The notes under the pieces are model-generated. The model had not been told where the DNA came from and did no database searches. It was given only the letters and a program-made list of their open reading frames with translations. From an uncultured Lachnospiraceae bacterium (GTDB taxonomy: Bacteria; Bacillota; Clostridia; Lachnospirales; Lachnospiraceae), in contig CAJTMZ010000098.1 in the NCBI GenBank assembly GCA_910577445.1, positions 1-15,558 of the forward strand: DNA of 15,558 nucleotides, given 5' to 3'. Shown here in pieces: positions 1 to 7,340 of this stretch. Each line of letters begins with the position of its first letter. Position 1 is the first letter of the stretch. The translations under genes were made by a program, and so were the position numbers.

Positions 1-77
1 GCATTCGCCAAATGTCTGCTTCGCAGCCGCTTGGCTCATTGCCCGCGGGAATCAAGAATATACGATGGAGTAATATT

Positions 78-1244
78 ATGAAAAGAAAAAAGATTTGCGG
101 TTCATCAGGAATAGGCGGACAGGCTGTTTTAGAGGGCGTTATGATGAAAAATAAGGATGATTACGCCGTGGCGGTCAGAAAGCCGGATGGGGAAATCGAA
201 GTGGAGGTGGAGGTGTACCGGGGCCTTTTGCACGACAGCGGCCTTACAAAAGTTCCTTTTATACGGGGCGTGTTCAACTTTGCCGATTCTCTGAGGCTGG
301 GGGTAAAGACGCTGAACTATTCCGCTTCTTTTTACGAGGATGAGGAGGCCAAAGAGACAAAGCTGGATAAGGCGCTCAATAAGGTTTCGGGAGGCCGGGC
401 GGAAAATATCCTTATGGGAATCACAACGGTGATTTCGATTCTGCTGGCGGTGGGAATCTTTATTCTTCTTCCCTATTTCCTTTCCTCCCTGCTTTCGGGA
501 TACGTGAGAAATGCGTCCCTTCTGGCTATTATAGAGGGCGTTATAAGGATTGTGATTTTCCTTGCCTATGTGGTGGGAATCAGTATGATGAAGGATATCC
601 ACAGGCTTTATCAGTATCATGGCGCGGAGCATAAGTGCATCAACTGCATCGAAAAGGGACACGCCCTTACGGTAAAGAACGTGATGCGCAGTTCCCGCAT
701 CCATAAGCGCTGTGGAACCAGCTTTTTGTTTTTTGTAATGTTTGTGAGTATTATTTTATTTTTCTTTATCCGGGTGCCCAACCCGGCTCTTAAGGTGCTG
801 CTGAGAATAGCCCTTATCCCCGTGATGGCGGGTATTTCCTACGAGATAATCCGTCTGGCGGGCCGGAGCGACAATATTTTCATACAGCTTATTTCCGCGC
901 CGGGGATGATGCTCCAGCGGCTTACCACGAAAGAGCCGGACGAGAGCATGGTGGAGGTTGCCATGCGCTCGGTGGAGGCGGTGTTTGACTGGCGGACATA
1001 TCTGAAAGAGAATTTCGGCTACGGCGTCTCGGAGACGGCGCAGCCGAAAGAGGCGGCGGACCAGGAAGAAACCGGAGATGAGGCGGTCGATATGGCCGGA
1101 GAAGTCGGGGAGGCCGCAGATGCGGCTGTAGAAATTGAAGCGGCAACCGACGCGGCAGGAAAAGCCGATGAGGCGGCAGATACGGCCGGAGAAATGGAAG
1201 AGGCGGCGGACGACGGAGAGTTTTACAGGAAGGATGGGGAGTAA
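78..1244 (+). CDS. yqhQ: DUF1385 family integral membrane protein (YqhQ-like)
   Basis: Conserved Firmicute membrane protein of unknown biochemical role. Family hallmarks are visible: GGQAVLEGVMM near the N-terminus (residues 13-23), YHGAEHK (180-186) followed by two cysteines, HKRCGTSFLFF (about 209-219) and APGMMLQRLTTKEPDE (274-289). About four hydrophobic segments lie at roughly 112-143, 147-171, 213-232 and 238-262. The ATG at 78 is chosen over an in-frame ATG at 12 because GGAG at 67-70 sits 7 bases upstream and the first 22 codons of the longer form do not look like the family. The C-terminal 60-70 residues form an Ala/Glu/Asp-rich tail unlike the rest of the protein. The stop lies 3 bases before prmC, so the two are probably cotranscribed. 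In clostridia this gene is commonly found beside prmC and prfA (recalled, not checked). Family assignment is secure; function is not. Confidence 0.92.
   Translation: MKRKKICGSSGIGGQAVLEGVMMKNKDDYAVAVRKPDGEIEVEVEVYRGLLHDSGLTKVPFIRGVFNFADSLRLGVKTLNYSASFYEDEEAKETKLDKALNKVSGGRAENILMGITTVISILLAVGIFILLPYFLSSLLSGYVRNASLLAIIEGVIRIVIFLAYVVGISMMKDIHRLYQYHGAEHKCINCIEKGHALTVKNVMRSSRIHKRCGTSFLFFVMFVSIILFFFIRVPNPALKVLLRIALIPVMAGISYEIIRLAGRSDNIFIQLISAPGMMLQRLTTKEPDESMVEVAMRSVEAVFDWRTYLKENFGYGVSETAQPKEAADQEETGDEAVDMAGEVGEAADAAVEIEAATDAAGKADEAADTAGEMEEAADDGEFYRKDGE
1077..1220 (+). repeat. Direct repeat with 90-base period in the acidic tail of the DUF1385 gene
   Basis: A segment starting gatgaggcgg at 1077 recurs at 1167, exactly 90 bases or 30 codons later. 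The encoded units start DEAVDMAGEVGEAAD (residue 334) and DEAADTAGEMEEAAD (residue 364). The copies match at most bases over about 45-50 bases. The region codes for low-complexity Ala/Glu/Asp sequence and looks like an in-frame internal duplication. Confidence 0.7.
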
Positions 1245-1247
1245 GCC

Positions 1248-2102
1248 ATGGAATATCAGGCGCTTTACCGCCTGGGTGTGGAACGTCTGCGGAACGCATC
1301 CATAGAGGAAGCGGATTTGGACGCCAGGCTTTTGCTGGAGGAAGCCTGCGGCACCGACAGAAATTATCTTTTGTGCCACGGGGAAAATCAGGTGACGAAA
1401 GAGCAGCATGACAAATATCTGGAGAGCATTGAAAAAAGAAGCCGCCGTATTCCCTTACAGCACATTTTAGGCTTTCAGGAGTTCATGGGACTGAATTTTC
1501 GGGTAACGCCGGAGGTACTGATACCCAGACAGGATACGGAAACGCTGGTGGAGGAGGTTTTGCGCTTTCTTCACGACGGTATGCGCATTCTGGACGTGTG
1601 TACCGGCTCCGGGTGCATTCTTTTAAGCCTGCTGCGCTATTCCAATGACTGCACCGGCGTTGGCTGCGACATATCAAAGGAGGCGCTTAGGGTGGCGGAT
1701 GAAAACGCCCGTCGTCTTGGCCTTACGGCAGAATTTATTCAGGGAAATTTGTTTGAGAATATAACAGGGAAATATGAGATTATCGTATCAAATCCCCCTT
1801 ATATAGAAAGCGGGGAAATTCCGAACCTGATGGAGGAAGTCAGGGAGCACGACCCGCTGATTGCGTTAGACGGCGGCAGGGACGGGCTTTTCTTTTACAG
1901 AGAACTGACGGAAAAGGCGGGAGAATTTCTTTATCCCGGCGGTATGCTTTTTTTTGAAATCGGATGCGGGCAGGCGGACGCCGTCAGCGAATATATGACA
2001 AAGGCGGGCTACCGGGATGTGAATATCTGCCGGGACCTGGCCGGACTTGACAGAGTGGTGTATGGAGTTTGGAGTGGAGGTAAACCATGTTTGATAAATT
2101 AG
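1248..2102 (+). CDS. prmC: Peptide chain release factor N5-glutamine methyltransferase
   Basis: Cytosolic SAM-dependent methyltransferase that methylates the glutamine of the GGQ motif in release factors RF1 and RF2, which raises termination efficiency. The protein has an N-terminal helical substrate-recognition domain (about 1-85), then the conserved IPRQDTE loop (92-98), the SAM-binding motif LDVCTGSGC (115-123), an acidic residue ending the next strand (D141) and the catalytic NPPY motif (182-185) that holds the substrate glutamine. The length of 284 residues is normal for the family. GGGGAG at 1236-1241 lies 6 bases before the ATG. The gene follows the DUF1385 gene by 3 bases and its last 16 bases overlap prfA, so the enzyme and its substrate are translationally coupled. 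Confidence 0.96.
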   Translation: MEYQALYRLGVERLRNASIEEADLDARLLLEEACGTDRNYLLCHGENQVTKEQHDKYLESIEKRSRRIPLQHILGFQEFMGLNFRVTPEVLIPRQDTETLVEEVLRFLHDGMRILDVCTGSGCILLSLLRYSNDCTGVGCDISKEALRVADENARRLGLTAEFIQGNLFENITGKYEIIVSNPPYIESGEIPNLMEEVREHDPLIALDGGRDGLFFYRELTEKAGEFLYPGGMLFFEIGCGQADAVSEYMTKAGYRDVNICRDLAGLDRVVYGVWSGGKPCLIN

Positions 2103-3160
2103 AAGATTTGTTGATTCGATTTGAAGAGATTATGGGTGAGCTTGGAGAGCCCTCTGTGGCGAACAACCAGGACAGGTTCCGCAAACTGATGAAGGAGCAG
2201 AGCGACTTGACGCCCATAGTGAACGCTTATAAGGAATACAAGAAGTGCGGTCAGGACGTGGAGGATTCTCTTGCCATGCTGGAAGAAGAGGCTGACGCGG
2301 ACATGCGGGAGATGCTCAAGGAGGAGCTAAACGCCGCCAAAAAGCGTATTGAGGAGCTTGAGGAGGAGCTTAAGATTCTCCTTCTGCCAAAGGACCCCAA
2401 TGACGACAAGAATGTTATCGTGGAAATCAGGGCGGGCGCGGGAGGCGACGAGGCGGCTCTTTTTGCGGCGGAAATATACCGCCTTTATGTACACTACGCG
2501 GAAAGCCAGCGATGGAAGGTGGAAACCATGAACGTGGACGAAATCGGAATCGGCGGCATGAAGGAAGTAAACTTTATGATAAGCGGTCAGGGAGCGTATT
2601 CCAGACTGAAATACGAAAGCGGCGTGCACCGGGTACAGCGTGTGCCGGAGACAGAGTCGGGCGGACGTATTCACACATCGACCATCACCGTGGCCGTAAT
2701 GCCGGAAGTGGAGGAAGTGGATGTGGTCATTGATGAAAAGGATATCCGAATCGACGTAATGCGCGCGTCGGGAAACGGAGGCCAGTGCGTAAACACCACG
2801 GATTCGGCGGTGCGTCTTACCCATTATCCCACGGGAATAGTGGTATACAGCCAGACGGAAAAATCGCAGCTTCAGAACAAGGCGAAAGCCTTTGCGCTGC
2901 TTCGGGCAAAGCTCTATGATATCGAGCAGCAGAAAGCCCACGATGCGGAGGCGGAGCTTAGAAGAAGCCAGATTGGCACCGGAGACCGCTCGGAAAAGAT
3001 TCGTACCTACAATTTTCCTCAGGGCCGGGTGACGGACCATCGGATAGGGCTTACCCTGTATAAGCTTGACAAGGTGATGAACGGGGATATTCAGGAGATA
3101 ATTGACGCGTGTATTGCGGCGGACCAGGCGGCAAAGCTGGCGAAGATGAATGAATATTGA
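2087..3160 (+). CDS. prfA: Peptide chain release factor 1
   Basis: Class I release factor that recognises UAA and UAG in the ribosomal A site and triggers peptide release. The tripeptide anticodon has the RF1 form PxT (PET, residues 187-189, inside RVQRVPETESGGRIHTS) rather than the SPF of RF2. The catalytic GGQ is at 231-233 in SGNGGQCVNTTDSAVR and is the site methylated by PrmC. An N-terminal coiled-coil helical domain covers about 1-100. The length of 357 residues is typical. GGAGG at 2076-2080 gives a 6-base spacing to the ATG, which lies inside the end of prmC. A strong terminator follows 10 bases after the stop. Confidence 0.97.
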   Translation: MFDKLEDLLIRFEEIMGELGEPSVANNQDRFRKLMKEQSDLTPIVNAYKEYKKCGQDVEDSLAMLEEEADADMREMLKEELNAAKKRIEELEEELKILLLPKDPNDDKNVIVEIRAGAGGDEAALFAAEIYRLYVHYAESQRWKVETMNVDEIGIGGMKEVNFMISGQGAYSRLKYESGVHRVQRVPETESGGRIHTSTITVAVMPEVEEVDVVIDEKDIRIDVMRASGNGGQCVNTTDSAVRLTHYPTGIVVYSQTEKSQLQNKAKAFALLRAKLYDIEQQKAHDAEAELRRSQIGTGDRSEKIRTYNFPQGRVTDHRIGLTLYKLDKVMNGDIQEIIDACIAADQAAKLAKMNEY

Positions 3161-3170
3161 AAATAAAAAA

Positions 3171-3213
3171 GGCGCTGGAAAATCATTTCTGATATTTCCA
3201 GACGCCTTTTTTT
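3171..3213. terminator. Bidirectional intrinsic terminator between prfA and the pilus operon
   Basis: GGCGCTGGAAA (3171-3181) pairs with TTTCCAG-A-CGCC (3195-3206), giving an 11-bp stem with one bulged A and a short AT-rich loop. Seven T residues follow on the plus strand, and an A-rich stretch at 3160-3170 gives a U-tract on the minus strand. It can therefore end prfA transcripts and the convergent pilT-terminated operon. Confidence 0.88.
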
Positions 3214-3241
3214 ATGAAGAACATGATGATTTCAAAAAAAT

Positions 3242-4297
3242 CTACAGTTTCTTTGCCAGCATATCTGCATTCGTAGAGTATTTCAAAGCAGTATCCCTTG
3301 TGATAATCCCCTGTCTGAACAGATTTAAAAGGCTTCCGTCCATGGAAATCATATCCTCTTTCATGGAAGAATAGATAATACCGTCAATCTGCGGAATCTT
3401 GTTTTCACGAATCATATTGCGGATAGCGGGGGTTACCGTCATAATTTCCAGCGCGGGAACCATTCCTCCGTCCACGGTGGGAACCAACTGCTGGGATACA
3501 ACCGCGTTGAGCACAGTGGAGAGCTGCACGCCAATCTGCCTTTGCTGGTTGGCCGGGAAAACGTCGATAATACGGTCGATGGTATTGGCGGCTCCTATGG
3601 TGTGGAGGGTGGATAAAAGGAGATGGCCTGTCTCCGCCGCCGTCATGGCGACCTCAATGGTCTCATAATCTCGCATTTCCCCGAGAAGAATCACGTCCGG
3701 GCTTTGCCGAAGGGCCGCCCGCAGGGCGCTTACATAGTTTTCCGTATCCACATTGATTTCCCGCTGGCTTACAACGCTTTGCACATGGCGGTGCAGGTAT
3801 TCCAGGGGGTCTTCCAGGGTAATGATGTGCTTGTGCTGCTTCTGGTTAATCTGGTCAATCATACAGGCTAACGTGGTTGACTTGCCGCTGCCGGCGGGAC
3901 CGGTTACAAGCACCATGCCTTTCCCGCCCTCTCCTAAACGGAGAACATAGTCGGGAATATGGAGCACACTGGGGTCAGGCAAATCAAAGGTGATTATCCG
4001 GATAACCGCGGACAGAGAACCACGCTGCTTGTACGCGCTGACACGGAAACGGGACAGCCCCGTAATGGCAAAGGAAAAATCGTCGTCTCCCTTTTCATAA
4101 AGATACTTCATATCGCGGTCGCCGGCGTACCGGTAGATATCCGAAAGAATATTTTCCGTATCTGCCGGCAGCAGTTTTTCGTCGCTGAACTGGCAGATGA
4201 CATTATTTTTACGAAGGGATACCGGAAGCCCGGCAATGATAAACACGTCCGAAGCGTGGGCGTTAATTGCCTGCTGTAAACATTCTTTTAAATCCAT
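3242..4297 (-). CDS. pilT: PilT-like type IV pilus ATPase
   Basis: Cytoplasmic hexameric secretion ATPase of the PilT/GspE superfamily. Motifs: Walker A GPAGSGKS (133-140), Asp box TLEDPLEY (160-167), Walker B ILLGEMRD (203-210) and His box TGHLLLSTLHT (223-233). AIRNMIRE (291-298) closely matches the AIRNLIRE motif of PilT retraction ATPases, which argues for PilT rather than PilB/GspE. The length of 351 residues fits PilT, and the N-terminal PilB/GspE extension and zinc-binding tetracysteine are absent. AAGGAG lies 9 bases before the ATG on the minus strand. It is the last gene of the operon and the only ATPase in it, so it is either a retraction motor whose extension partner is elsewhere or it powers this small machine alone. 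Family call is firm; direction of action is inferred. Confidence 0.93.
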   Translation of the reverse strand: MDLKECLQQAINAHASDVFIIAGLPVSLRKNNVICQFSDEKLLPADTENILSDIYRYAGDRDMKYLYEKGDDDFSFAITGLSRFRVSAYKQRGSLSAVIRIITFDLPDPSVLHIPDYVLRLGEGGKGMVLVTGPAGSGKSTTLACMIDQINQKQHKHIITLEDPLEYLHRHVQSVVSQREINVDTENYVSALRAALRQSPDVILLGEMRDYETIEVAMTAAETGHLLLSTLHTIGAANTIDRIIDVFPANQQRQIGVQLSTVLNAVVSQQLVPTVDGGMVPALEIMTVTPAIRNMIRENKIPQIDGIIYSSMKEDMISMDGSLLNLFRQGIITRDTALKYSTNADMLAKKL

Positions 4298-4327
4298 GGC
4301 TGAAAACTCCTTTTCACAATAAAATCA

Positions 4328-4873
4328 TTAAGGAACCTGTATAAGGCTGAGCGGCTGTTCTTCCATTTCCCAGTTGTCAATGTTTGCAATTTTCCAGGTT
4401 TTTACTTCGTAAAAGCTTTTGTGGTATCTGAAATCGGTAATTCGCAAAACAACCTGCAATTCCTGTTTGTCGCTTGCAGGAACCTGAAAGGAAAGGAGAT
4501 GTTCGTCTGCGGACTGCTCACAGATAACGAAAACATCGTTTATCGCAACTCCGTTTAACGCGGAATTTACTGCAAAAATATAATTGTCAAAGGTGTTAAG
4601 TTCGCCGTCCTCGTCGATAGAAGCGGGGGAGCCGGTTATACTGCCGGCGGTTTCGTAAAGAATGCTGTCGATTTCGCTGACAATTTCTTCCGCCCTTGAT
4701 GAGGCGTCATAGTAGACCTTTTTGTGTTCCGCCAGTCTTTCGCTGAAAGTATAGTCGCTTTTTGCGCCGGAGAGAGAAAGGATGGCAAAAGTGACCAGAC
4801 AAAGAATCAGGAAAATTACCAGAAGAGAGGAGGAACCGATATTTACAAAATATGACTGCTGTTTGTCCTTCAT
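4328..4873 (-). CDS. Pilin-like minor component with N-terminal membrane anchor
   Basis: A 181-residue protein with a short polar N-terminus, one hydrophobic helix (about 14-34) and an extracytoplasmic domain that starts with a charged helix, the usual pilin-like arrangement. A glycine at 13 precedes the hydrophobic stretch, but the glutamate expected five residues after a prepilin cleavage site is absent (leucine there). GspK-type minor pseudopilins also lack that glutamate, so a GspK-like tip role is possible but not shown. The ATG overlaps the stop of the upstream gene by one base (TAATG), and GGAGG lies 11 bases upstream. The C-terminal 100 residues look beta-rich and are not recognised. 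Part of the seven-gene minus-strand operon. Confidence 0.8.
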   Translation of the reverse strand: MKDKQQSYFVNIGSSSLLVIFLILCLVTFAILSLSGAKSDYTFSERLAEHKKVYYDASSRAEEIVSEIDSILYETAGSITGSPASIDEDGELNTFDNYIFAVNSALNGVAINDVFVICEQSADEHLLSFQVPASDKQELQVVLRITDFRYHKSFYEVKTWKIANIDNWEMEEQPLSLIQVP

Positions 4874-5412
4874 TATTTTCCGGTCCTCCTTGCAATGTGG
4901 TGCTTTGCCTCCATCAGATAAATGGGAGCGCCTTTTTCCGCCACGTTCGTATTTTCATATACCTGCAAAACCGCGTGTACCATCTGCTCTTTGCAGGTCA
5001 GATGAATATCCATAATGTAAGCGGCGGAAGACTCCCGGCACTGTGAAAAATTATCGTCAAAGAATATCTGTATGTTTTCTTCGGAAGACGTCCCGGCCGC
5101 CTCGTCCGAAGAGGCCGAGTAGAGCGAATCCGCTAAGGCGGACAGCTCCTCCGAATCCGGATATTTTCCGTTGGGATATTGCTGCTGTAACAGGGAAATA
5201 CCGCTTTTGGGGCTTTCCGTCGTACAGAGAATTTCCGCGGCGCCGGAGCACTCGTTGACTGAACGGGTCAAAATATCGGAATCAAGACTCAGAAGATGGG
5301 ATTTTACAAAAAATTCCAGACACACGGCGCTTGCTACCGAGAAAAAGAGGATGGCAATGATTAATTCCATCAGGAATAAGCCGGATGACCGGGCTCTGCT
5401 TTTATGTACCAT
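4873..5412 (-). CDS. Type IV prepilin-like protein with class III signal peptide
   Basis: A 179-residue pilin-family protein. Its N-terminus carries a textbook prepilin peptidase site: a basic leader (MVHKSRARSS), then G11 followed by LFLME, so the glutamate (E16) is at +5 after cleavage, followed by a hydrophobic helix to about residue 33. Cleavage would fall between G11 and L12. It is the only member of this operon with a complete G/E+5 signature, which makes it the best candidate for a polymerising subunit or GspI/J-like minor pilin. The mature domain contains two cysteines (54 and 62) and a Ser/Glu-rich stretch around 85-110. AGGA lies about 11 bases before the ATG. It is followed immediately by the next pilin-like gene. 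Confidence 0.85.
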   Translation of the reverse strand: MVHKSRARSSGLFLMELIIAILFFSVASAVCLEFFVKSHLLSLDSDILTRSVNECSGAAEILCTTESPKSGISLLQQQYPNGKYPDSEELSALADSLYSASSDEAAGTSSEENIQIFFDDNFSQCRESSAAYIMDIHLTCKEQMVHAVLQVYENTNVAEKGAPIYLMEAKHHIARRTGK

Positions 5413-5443
5413 TTCAAATAGCTGTCCTTTCTGCTTGCATAGT

Positions 5444-5926
5444 TTATCGGCTTCTCACGCCTATTATCGTGGAACTGGCCGTGTTTTTCCTGTCTGTGCA
5501 GTTAAACCGGAAGAGATTGTCGGCAATCTGTTCCATGGAGAAATCGCGGATTTCCAGAATGGTTCTTCCGTCCTCTGCCGTGGCCTCCACGCCCTTTCTG
5601 ATAAAAAGCTCTTTCAGATTCTGTCCGGAGGCATAGATGTATGTAAGGTAGGTATCTTCGCCGTAAGTCTGCTCCATCACAAGAGCGTCGCAGCCGTCAA
5701 AGTTGTCCAAATAAATACTGCCGCCGCCGTCCGTCTGATGAATTTTTTCACTGATATAGGCAAGTCCCGTCCTTGCCGTATACTGCAGGGAAGAGTTTTC
5801 CGTGGTGGACTGGTAAATCCGTGCGGCCAGAAGAATTAAAGTCAGCGCGGACAGGGCAAAAACGAAAAACAGCGCGATGGGAAAGATAAAATCAATCATG
5901 TGCCTGCGCTTAAGATGAAATCCCAT
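5444..5926 (-). CDS. Single-TM pilus-cluster protein, DUF4860-like
   Basis: A 160-residue protein with a basic N-terminus (MGFHLKRRHMIDF), one strong transmembrane helix (about 13-35) ending in ARIYQ, and an extracytoplasmic domain of mixed character. The MIDFIFPIALFFVFALSAL type of start resembles clostridial DUF4860 proteins as I recall them, which occur in pilus/type II secretion-like clusters. No prepilin glycine/glutamate site is visible. GGAG lies 6 bases before the ATG, which is 3 bases after the stop of the preceding gene, so translation is coupled. Function is unknown; a structural or assembly role in the pilin complex is inferred from context. Confidence 0.78.
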   Translation of the reverse strand: MGFHLKRRHMIDFIFPIALFFVFALSALTLILLAARIYQSTTENSSLQYTARTGLAYISEKIHQTDGGGSIYLDNFDGCDALVMEQTYGEDTYLTYIYASGQNLKELFIRKGVEATAEDGRTILEIRDFSMEQIADNLFRFNCTDRKNTASSTIIGVRSR

Positions 5927-5929
5927 GTT

Positions 5930-6259
5930 TTACTCCTCTCTTTCTATGATGGTCACATCCGGCAGAATGTTGGAGCCGATGGTCTGGTAATCCACAAAAA
6001 ACAGGTCTTCATCGTAGGTGAGCCCGTAATTTTCCTTCAGATAATCCAGGCTTGCCGGATAAGAACCCTCTACGGCATAGCAATGGGTAATGCTGCGGGT
6101 GATTGCATTTTCAAGGCTTTCTTTCTGACGCTTTCTGGTGCCGGAAGAAACGGAGGAAATTCCCTGAAAAAAGAGCAGGGCAATTGCCAGAAAGACAAAA
6201 ATGGAAGGAAGCATTTTTGTCAGGGGGCTTTTTTGCTTCTGATAGACAAAACGATTCAT
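5930..6259 (-). CDS. Small GspG-like pseudopilin homologue without a clear cleavage site
   Basis: A 109-residue protein with one membrane helix (about 15-34) and then a charged helix running into ITHCYAVEGSYPASLDYL (57-74). The Y-x-x-x-G-S-Y-P-x-S-L-x-x-L pattern is reminiscent of the segment after the N-terminal helix in GspG-type major pseudopilins. The N-terminus (MNRFVYQKQKSPLTKML) has no glycine before the hydrophobic segment and no +5 glutamate, so processing by a standard prepilin peptidase is not predicted. GGAG lies 8 bases before the ATG. The gene follows the platform-protein gene by 20 bases and precedes the DUF4860-like gene by 3 bases. The GspG resemblance is a judgement from pattern only. 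Confidence 0.8.
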   Translation of the reverse strand: MNRFVYQKQKSPLTKMLPSIFVFLAIALLFFQGISSVSSGTRKRQKESLENAITRSITHCYAVEGSYPASLDYLKENYGLTYDEDLFFVDYQTIGSNILPDVTIIEREE

Positions 6260-6279
6260 ATGTAAGCTCCTTTATCTGC

Positions 6280-7314
6280 TTAAATACTGGACATAATTCC
6301 CATAAGAGGCAGCATTACCGACAGGAGAATTACGCCTACAATCAGGGATAACAAAACCACCAAAGTGGGTTCAAGCACAGCAAGAAGATTGTTCATGCGG
6401 GTATCGATATCGTCCTGATAAAGCCCGGCAATCTGCTCCATTACCTTGTCCATGGAACCGGTTTTCGAGCCGATGGACGCCATGCGGGCATAGACGCCCG
6501 AAAACATGTCCGAATGGAAAAGAGCGGTGGAAAGGTCTTCCCCTTCCTGGGTCTTTTCAATGCAAAGGTCGATTTTTTTGCGGAAAACGGGGTCGTCGTT
6601 TAAGGCGGTTACCAGTTCCATGCTCCGGTCGGGATTAATTCCGCTGCTTAAGGTAAGGGCCATGCCGCTTGCAAACCGGCAGGCTGCAAGCTCTTCATAA
6701 ATTGCCCTGGTAAAACCAAGCTTATAACCGATACTGCGGAACAGGCTGCGGCCGGAATCGCTTCGGGTTCCGTAGAAAATAAAACCGGCAATCGCTGCCA
6801 GAACGGCAATGAAAACGATGGAATATCGGTTGATGGCGGTTCCCACGTTCATAAGAGCCCGGGAAAAGCCGGTCATTTCCGTTCCGAGCTGGATAAATAC
6901 CTGATTAAACACAGGCATAACCTTTACAAGAAGAACCACGATAACAATAGCCATCATGGCAACCATAATCATGGGGTAGGTGATGGAATTTCGGATGCTC
7001 TTGCGGATAGCGTCCTCTCTCGCGTAGTGATGTTGAAGAGAATCCATTACCGCGTCGAGGGTACCGGTTTCTTCTCCGATTTGAACCATGTGAAGCATGT
7101 AGGAAGGATAAAGATTTGTGGATTCCATGGCGGTAAAAAGGCTTCCGGTTTCCTGCATATTGGTAAGAAGGGCGTCAAGCACCTCTTTTTCATAAGGGGA
7201 GGAGGCGTCCTCCTGCATAATCGTAAGTCCCTCCAAAGACGAGATGCCGGCCTTTAAAATCAGGGCAATTTGTCCGCAGAAAGAAGATAATTCCAGATTG
7301 GAAAAAGGTTTCAT
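6280..7314 (-). CDS. PilC/GspF-family inner membrane platform protein
   Basis: Polytopic platform protein of type IV pilus and type II secretion machines, which couples the cytoplasmic ATPase to pilin assembly. Two T2SSF domain repeats are visible (about 10-135 and 208-335), each with the family turn: QIGEETGTLDAVM (78-90) and SIGSKTGSMDKVM (280-292). Membrane segments lie at about 112-134, 164-182 and 310-338, the usual three. At 344 residues it is shorter than typical PilC/GspF (about 400) because the N-terminal extension is missing. GGAGG lies 10 bases before the ATG. It is the second gene of the operon, 26 bases after the transglutaminase-like gene, and the likely docking partner of the PilT-like ATPase encoded at the operon end. 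Confidence 0.94.
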   Translation of the reverse strand: MKPFSNLELSSFCGQIALILKAGISSLEGLTIMQEDASSPYEKEVLDALLTNMQETGSLFTAMESTNLYPSYMLHMVQIGEETGTLDAVMDSLQHHYAREDAIRKSIRNSITYPMIMVAMMAIVIVVLLVKVMPVFNQVFIQLGTEMTGFSRALMNVGTAINRYSIVFIAVLAAIAGFIFYGTRSDSGRSLFRSIGYKLGFTRAIYEELAACRFASGMALTLSSGINPDRSMELVTALNDDPVFRKKIDLCIEKTQEGEDLSTALFHSDMFSGVYARMASIGSKTGSMDKVMEQIAGLYQDDIDTRMNNLLAVLEPTLVVLLSLIVGVILLSVMLPLMGIMSSI

Positions 7315-7340
7315 GGTTGATATTCCTCCATTTTCATTGA

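Noticed and set aside
1..77. In-frame ATG at 12 and possible end of an upstream gene
   Set aside because: The 77 bases show no clear gene end, terminator or promoter; the ATG at 12 lacks a supported ribosome binding site and the ATG at 78 is better.
129..704. Minus-strand open frame of 191 codons across the DUF1385 gene, and another at 756-1409
   Set aside because: Both are antisense to the conserved membrane protein; the translated sequences are His/Arg-rich and low quality, as expected of a shadow frame.
2327..3040. Long open frame (237 codons) on the minus strand inside prfA
   Set aside because: It lies fully antisense to an unmistakable release factor gene, has no ribosome binding site of note and no recognisable motifs; it is a by-product of the codon use of prfA.
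3150..3374. Plus-strand open frame running out of the end of prfA
   Set aside because: It runs through the prfA terminator and then antisense to pilT; the start is inside prfA and no coding signal is seen.
5171..5839. Plus-strand open frame of 222 codons opposite the pilin genes
   Set aside because: It covers the antisense of two pilin-like genes with good starts and couplings on the minus strand, and shows no family features.
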